Origin: Apostichopus japonicus
Lineage: Eukaryota > Echinodermata > Holothuroidea > Aspidochirotida > Stichopodidae
NCBI RefSeq assembly: GCF_037975245.1
Contig: NC_092568.1
Span: forward strand, 41,717,631 to 41,781,630
DNA: 64,000 nucleotides
Direction of reading: 5' to 3'
Part shown: one piece after another, positions 59,460 through 64,000 of the stretch
How the letters are laid out: each line of letters opens with the position of its first letter
Position numbering within the stretch: position 1 is the first letter of the stretch
Notes under the pieces: model-generated
The model's database searches: none
What the model was told of the DNA's origin: nothing
Seen by the model: the letters and a program-made list of their open reading frames with translations, nothing else
Position numbers and translations under genes: made by a program

Positions 59460-61607
59460 CAGGCCCGTCGCACCCGCTACGGTAGGTACGGTATTTACCG
59501 TACCACTTTTCAGCTAAAAAAAAAAGAGAGAGGGGGAGAAGAAAATAGGTGAGGGAGTTAGAAAATACAGTTCGAATCAATAAAATGCACGAGTCTTCAT
59601 GACCAAAGCCGACCCTCTGTACCATCATTGTGTCCTATGATGCGATGAGCCCCGGATGAGCCGGCACGAATTATTCAACGAATCTCAAGTTGTAACTGGG
59701 GCGATAGGGGCCTACGATTCGAGTCGCACCGAATTTCCCCAAACCCCCGAATTCCCCCCATTCCCTAAGAAGGTGTCAAACCCGGAGATGTTTTACTTAG
59801 TTGAGCAGTGTAACAGTAAATACCGTCCGGATAATTAGGGCAACGTACAATGTATAGGGCGTGTCCCCGCGCTGCGCTACACCGGCAACTCAACGCAAAG
59901 GAAAGTGCCAGCCAGATTAGTTTCTGGTTCGGCCGCGGATATCATGCCTCCAGAATCAGTGGAGGACTACTTCAGGCGAATATACCTGGAGGAAGTTGAC
60001 ACCATTGTCAACTGCATCCGCGATAGATTTGATCAGGAGGGTTACAAAATCTACTCAAAACTACAGCAGCTACTTCTCAAAACGTGTAACCAACAACATG
60101 TTGACGAAGAACTGTTAAAATTCGTATGTGACTTTTACGGCGAGGAACTCCGTAAGGGCGAGCTCAGAGTCCAACTAGAAACCCTTGGGGAAACCATGGA
60201 AGCTACGGCCAAACAATCAGAGTGGACTTTGCCAGAGGTTGTTGACCACATGCGAGGGTTGAGTTTCGGTAATCGTGAGCTCCTCTCACAAGTGTGCACG
60301 CTTGTCAAACTAATTTTAGTGATGCCTGCGACAAATGCAGTAAGTGAACGCTCATTTAGTGCTATGAGTGTAAAGAGTTACTTAAGGTCTACAATGACCC
60401 AGCAACGACTCAACCACCTTATGATCTTACATGTACACAAAGATTATGCGGATCGATTGAATCTAGTTGATGCAGCCAACGAATTTACCAGTGCCAAAGA
60501 CCATCGACGCTCGGTGTTTGGTACTTTCCATTGATTTGAGTTCGCAGTAGAACGCTGCACACTAACCGATAGCCGGCGCTCCTTTTAACAGCGCCCATGC
60601 CCAGGAGCCCATGCTCTTCAGTATAGTAGTCGTTGTGATACCGGGAGCTTATAGGAGCATTAATTCCAGGAAGAAAGAGGGCTAAATTATACGAAAAATG
60701 CTCACATTTGCTGACCCTACAACTCTAATCCTCAACCCTAACAAAGGATACAGTAGATCATCCTATACAACTGAATTGCTACAGGCAATCGGGTAATATC
60801 CTATATTCTGCGCCCCAACTGCAGAAAGAACAATGCTTGGAATTTGGAAATTGGAAAAAGTACTGCAGTATGGAGAGGATTCCACCCAGGTGTTGGTTGT
60901 CACCAACGCCGTAACGAAATAATCATTGTTAACGTTTATTGCATAATTTCAAAAGCCTCACAGAGACTAACCGCACTCGGCGAAATCTTTGCTCACCCAC
61001 AAAACATTTTTGAGGCCCTAACCTCAAAGGAAGGTAGACTAATTGAGGAATCATTTTAGATAATCGTAACACTCATAAGAACTAGCAAAATTATCAAATT
61101 CGGATAAACTGTAACTATTACAGTACAGGCAGTTCTGAACCTTTCATTTATTTTTACTGGCGTAACGACGGTGCGGCCGTCCCGCCACTAAGTTGGAAAA
61201 GACCTCCAGCCCGTCGGAATTTCTACCATTCATACCCCTACTATAAGACCCTAGCTAGTAGCTATACCGCCCTGCCCACACTTTGTAAGTTTAAAGTGCT
61301 ATATGCTCTTCCGGTGCAGCTGTGAAGGACATGGGCGCGAGAAGGTAGAACATCCATGACTAAAGATGGGATTCTTCAGTTCATGTAGTTATAAATGAAA
61401 AAATACTGAGTTCGCAGGAGGAAAGTGTACAACATCGTGGCCAAATTTTGCCCCGCAAGTGCCATTTCCAGCCATCTGGGCGGTTAGAAGATTCAAAAAT
61501 TTTCTTGTACGCTCCGCGCCAACCGATGGTGGCACTCCGCTTAGATAGTAAATCGAACCGGTCAACAAAAATACCGTACCACTTTCAAATACCTTCCGAC
61601 GGGCCTG
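59460..61607. mobile_element. hAT transposon, internally deleted, with perfect 8-bp target duplication
   Basis: The 2148-bp element starts CAGGCCCGTCG and ends CGACGGGCCTG (perfect 11-bp terminal inverted repeat). It is flanked by identical 'gtggaagc' at 59452-59459 and 61608-61615. Subterminal 'taccgtaccactt' occurs near both ends. It encodes only the C-terminal part of a transposase. Confidence 0.93.
59905..60534 (+). CDS. hAT transposase, C-terminal (dimerisation) part
   Basis: An open frame of about 209 codons ending TGA. The C-terminal half carries the hAT dimerisation hallmark: LVKLILVMPATNAVSERSFS followed by LRSTMTQQRLNHLMILHVHKD, as in ZMYM1-like hAT proteins. Upstream is a helical stretch (VEDYFRRIYLEEVDTIVNCI). 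The N-terminal zinc finger and the catalytic core with its acidic residues are absent, so it should have no transposition activity of its own, but it could still dimerise. The true start is unknown; the frame opens before 59905 without a clear initiation site. Confidence 0.8.
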   Translation: MPARLVSGSAADIMPPESVEDYFRRIYLEEVDTIVNCIRDRFDQEGYKIYSKLQQLLLKTCNQQHVDEELLKFVCDFYGEELRKGELRVQLETLGETMEATAKQSEWTLPEVVDHMRGLSFGNRELLSQVCTLVKLILVMPATNAVSERSFSAMSVKSYLRSTMTQQRLNHLMILHVHKDYADRLNLVDAANEFTSAKDHRRSVFGTFH

Positions 61608-61615
61608 GTGGAAGC

Positions 61616-62053
61616 AAATCTCACATAACTTTGTGGTGACAACTTTATTTAATTTTTTTTTTTCAAATGATGAATACTTTGCTGTTTCTTTTTTCCAGCA
61701 GGAATTGAAAAGCCAAATATCTAAGTCAAGGGTGAGGTTTCCTGTGATGTACGACACCAGTGTGGAGGCAACAACAGAAGAGGAGAACTGTGTTATATAT
61801 GGCTTAAAGACATGTTTTAAGATGATATATTGGTACCCTTCACAGAACAAAAGAGTTTATCCAAGAGTCCAAAAAGCAAAGGAACAAGTACCATAGAGAA
61901 AAAAGATGGAAGAGTGAGTTTAACTATTGTACCCAACTGTTTGATGATATTAAAGATACTTTTCATAACCTGTTTTAAAAAAAAAAAACAGTCTAGTATA
62001 TCATTTACGTGCAAGCTTCATAAGTTTGGTCAAATTTTCACTGATCTGTAGAG
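61616..62053 (+). other. Possible exon, unproven
   Basis: A pyrimidine tract and 'ttttccag' precede an open frame at 61699-61896, with a possible donor 'gtgagt' at 61914. A frame at 63540-63620 also follows a good acceptor and ends TGA. The frames do not join convincingly and match no family I know. Confidence 0.15.
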
Positions 62054-63282
62054 CGGGAGTCCAGAGGGTTTGGTTAGCTGGGAAGGTAACCAATTGCCTG
62101 GTACATCACAATGTTCACAATGCATTCCTGTATATGAAACCTGACGACTGGCAAACCGACTGTGGTGGGTGTGGCTGGGAGAGCAATTTTAAAGTCACCT
62201 AATAGCTAACCTAGATCAGCTTTCATGGTAACCACATCAAAGTAAGAACAATGTGTCAGGTATGGCCCCAAGAGCAACAAATGGCCATCGCCAGTAATTA
62301 TTGGTGGTGGGGTACCCCTGCCAGTGATCAACAATTGACCCCTCACGGCTGACCTAGGTCAGCTCATGAGGTAACCACTTGAAACCTACTGGAAAATGTT
62401 GGTTAGGACTTCAGATACAAGGGATGGGCATTGCCAGTAATTTTTATTGGTGGGGTACCCCTGCCAGTAGACCCCCAATATGCCCATCCCCTCATTGACC
62501 TAGGTGAGCTCATGATTTGACCAGTTGAAACCTACAGGAAAATGATAAGTATCACTTCATATGTAAGGATGGGCATTTCCAGTATTTTATATTGGTGGGC
62601 CACCACTGCCAGAGTCCGCCCATCCCTTACATATAGAATCCTGTCAATCATTTTCCAGTAGTTTTCAACTGGTTAAATCATGAGCTGACCTAGATCAATG
62701 AGGGGATGGGCATTTTGGGGGTCTACTGGCAGGGTTACCCCACCAATATAAATTACTGGAAATGCCCATCCCTTACATATAGAGTCCTGCCAATCATTTT
62801 ACAGTAGTCTTCAACTGGTTACCTCATGAGCTAATCTAGGTCAATGGGGATGGGCATTTTGGGGGTCTACTGGCAGGGGTACCCCACCAATAAAAATTAC
62901 TGGCAATGCCCATCAGTTGTATCTGAAGTCCTAACCAACATTTTCCAGTAGGTTTCAAGTGGTTACCTCATGAGCTGACCTAGGTCAGCCTTGAGGGGTC
63001 AATTATAGATCACTGGCAGGGGTACCCCACCACCAATAATTACTGGCAATGGCCATTTGTTGCTCTTGGGGCCATACCTGACACATTGTACTTACTTTGA
63101 TGTGTTACCATGAAAACTAATCTAGGTTAGCTATCAGGTGACTTTAAAATTGCTCTCCCAGCCACACCCACCACAGTCGGTTTGCCAGTCGTCTGGTTTC
63201 ATATACAGGAATGCACTGTGAACATTGTGATGTACCAGGCAATTGGTTACCTTCCCAGCTAACCAAACCCTCTGGGCTCCCG
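62054..63282. mobile_element. Foldback element with 0.6-kb inverted arms
   Basis: Ends 'cgggagtccagagggtttgg' and the reverse complement of 'cgggagcccagagggtttgg'. Arms contain diverged tandem subunits of about 130-150 bp, each with 'ggtggggtacccctgccagt', 'gacctaggt' and 'ccagtaatt' words. The right arm has one extra subunit. No coding capacity. Confidence 0.9.
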
Positions 63283-63904
63283 GTCTATTGGGATCATTAT
63301 TAACATGATTAACATAATTATTAAGCTTTGAAAAATAACTTGGTGTTATGCTGTGCAAAGCTAATAATTATTTGGTAAAGCTGCTATTCCTGGCTTATAA
63401 TTTGAGGGACCTAGATTTAAATGTATACCTCCCAATATGTTATAAAATTTTAATGTAAATGTATGTTTATGATAATGTGAGTTATCATGTGCTATATCTG
63501 TATCTGTGCTTACACGTATATCATATTTTCTGTTCACAGGTCAATAATGGTGCAGATTTTGGCTTCCTGAAGACAAGTGGGAGGCCATTTGTAGTTAAGA
63601 GAAACACTCTTTGTTCGTGAAGACTTAACTGGTGTCGATTTGGGGTACCACTTTAAAACGAAAGTCATGAGGAACCCTTGCCCAAGATTCAACTTTGCAT
63701 TATTGTGCAGTGCTATACTTTTGCGATTCATGTTTGATCCATTAACTTGTCTTAACTTTGTTGGAATAAAATCAGATTTTCAGATTTTTGTTTACAGTGA
63801 TGTCTTCTCTATCTGTCCAAAGTCAGCCTTTGTAGACATCAGAAGTTTTATCAGAAATAAATACTGCCAACGTACACATTATTTGTGTTTCTTCTGCTCT
63901 CTTT
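63283..63904 (+). other. Possible 3' exon/UTR inside the large element
   Basis: A frame at 63540-63620 follows 'ttctgttcacag' and ends TGA. AATAAA occurs at about 63766 and 63857. This looks like the end of a transcript unit but has no recognised product. Confidence 0.2.
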
Positions 63905-64000
63905 TCTTTCAGTGATTCTAGTCAGTGAAACTAGTCGGGTTTAATTCTTTCAGTGATTCTAGTCAGTGCAACTAGTCAGTCGATACCGACTAAGAAAGGT
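63905..64000. repeat. AGTC-rich terminal repeat, right end (cut by window edge)
   Basis: 'cagtgattctagtcagtg' occurs twice (from about 63913 and 63951), then 'gtcgataccgactaag' (63979-63994), the exact inverse of 57886-57901. The element continues past 64000. Confidence 0.65.

Overview
This is eukaryotic, intron-rich, AT-rich DNA. Splice sites, long introns, tRNA-derived SINEs, Penelope-like (PLE) and CR1/RTE-like retroelements, hAT elements and many (TA)n tracts all point to a metazoan. The recurrent 'taggcctac'-type words and the expanded GABA-B-like receptors suggest a marine deuterostome, probably an echinoderm (inference; no marker gene settles it).

Layout. 1-6.3 kb: SINE-like tandem units, inverted repeats and dead copies of a secreted-protein gene. 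6.3-11.5 kb: no gene seen. 11.5-15.3 kb (minus): an intact two-exon gene for an unrecognised secreted protein, with a CR1-like LINE fragment in its intron. 15.6-18.3 kb: (TA)n tracts and a dead PLE that ends in a large hairpin carrying a hammerhead-ribozyme-like motif. 18.4-57.5 kb (plus): a tandem array of three class C GPCR copies of the GABA-B receptor type-2-like family. Copy 1 (18.4-22.1 kb) is a 5'-truncated pseudogene. Copy 2 (24,978-47,736) is complete: 20 exons, 950 codons. Copy 3 (51.4-57.5 kb) is a broken pseudogene. 57.66-64 kb: apparently inside a large element with inverted, AGTC-rich ends. It holds a nested hAT element with a perfect 8-bp target duplication and a 1.2-kb foldback element, and it runs off the window.

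The most interesting feature is in copies 2 and 3. A complete C-type lectin-like domain (CTLD) is inserted into the Venus-flytrap ligand-binding domain just before the seven-helix bundle. It is encoded by exactly two exons forming a phase 1-1 cassette (399 nt in copy 2, 378 nt in copy 3), so it can be skipped in frame to give an ordinary GABA-B-like receptor. I read this as exon shuffling followed by tandem duplication and decay. In copy 2 the 3' end of the first lectin exon, with its splice donor, is further amplified as a 127-bp tandem array in the next intron.

How the genes relate: copies 1-3 share orientation, exon lengths and intron phases, so they are duplicates. Only copy 2 looks able to make a receptor. 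The secreted-protein gene at 11.5-15.3 kb is on the opposite strand and has no evident functional link to the array.
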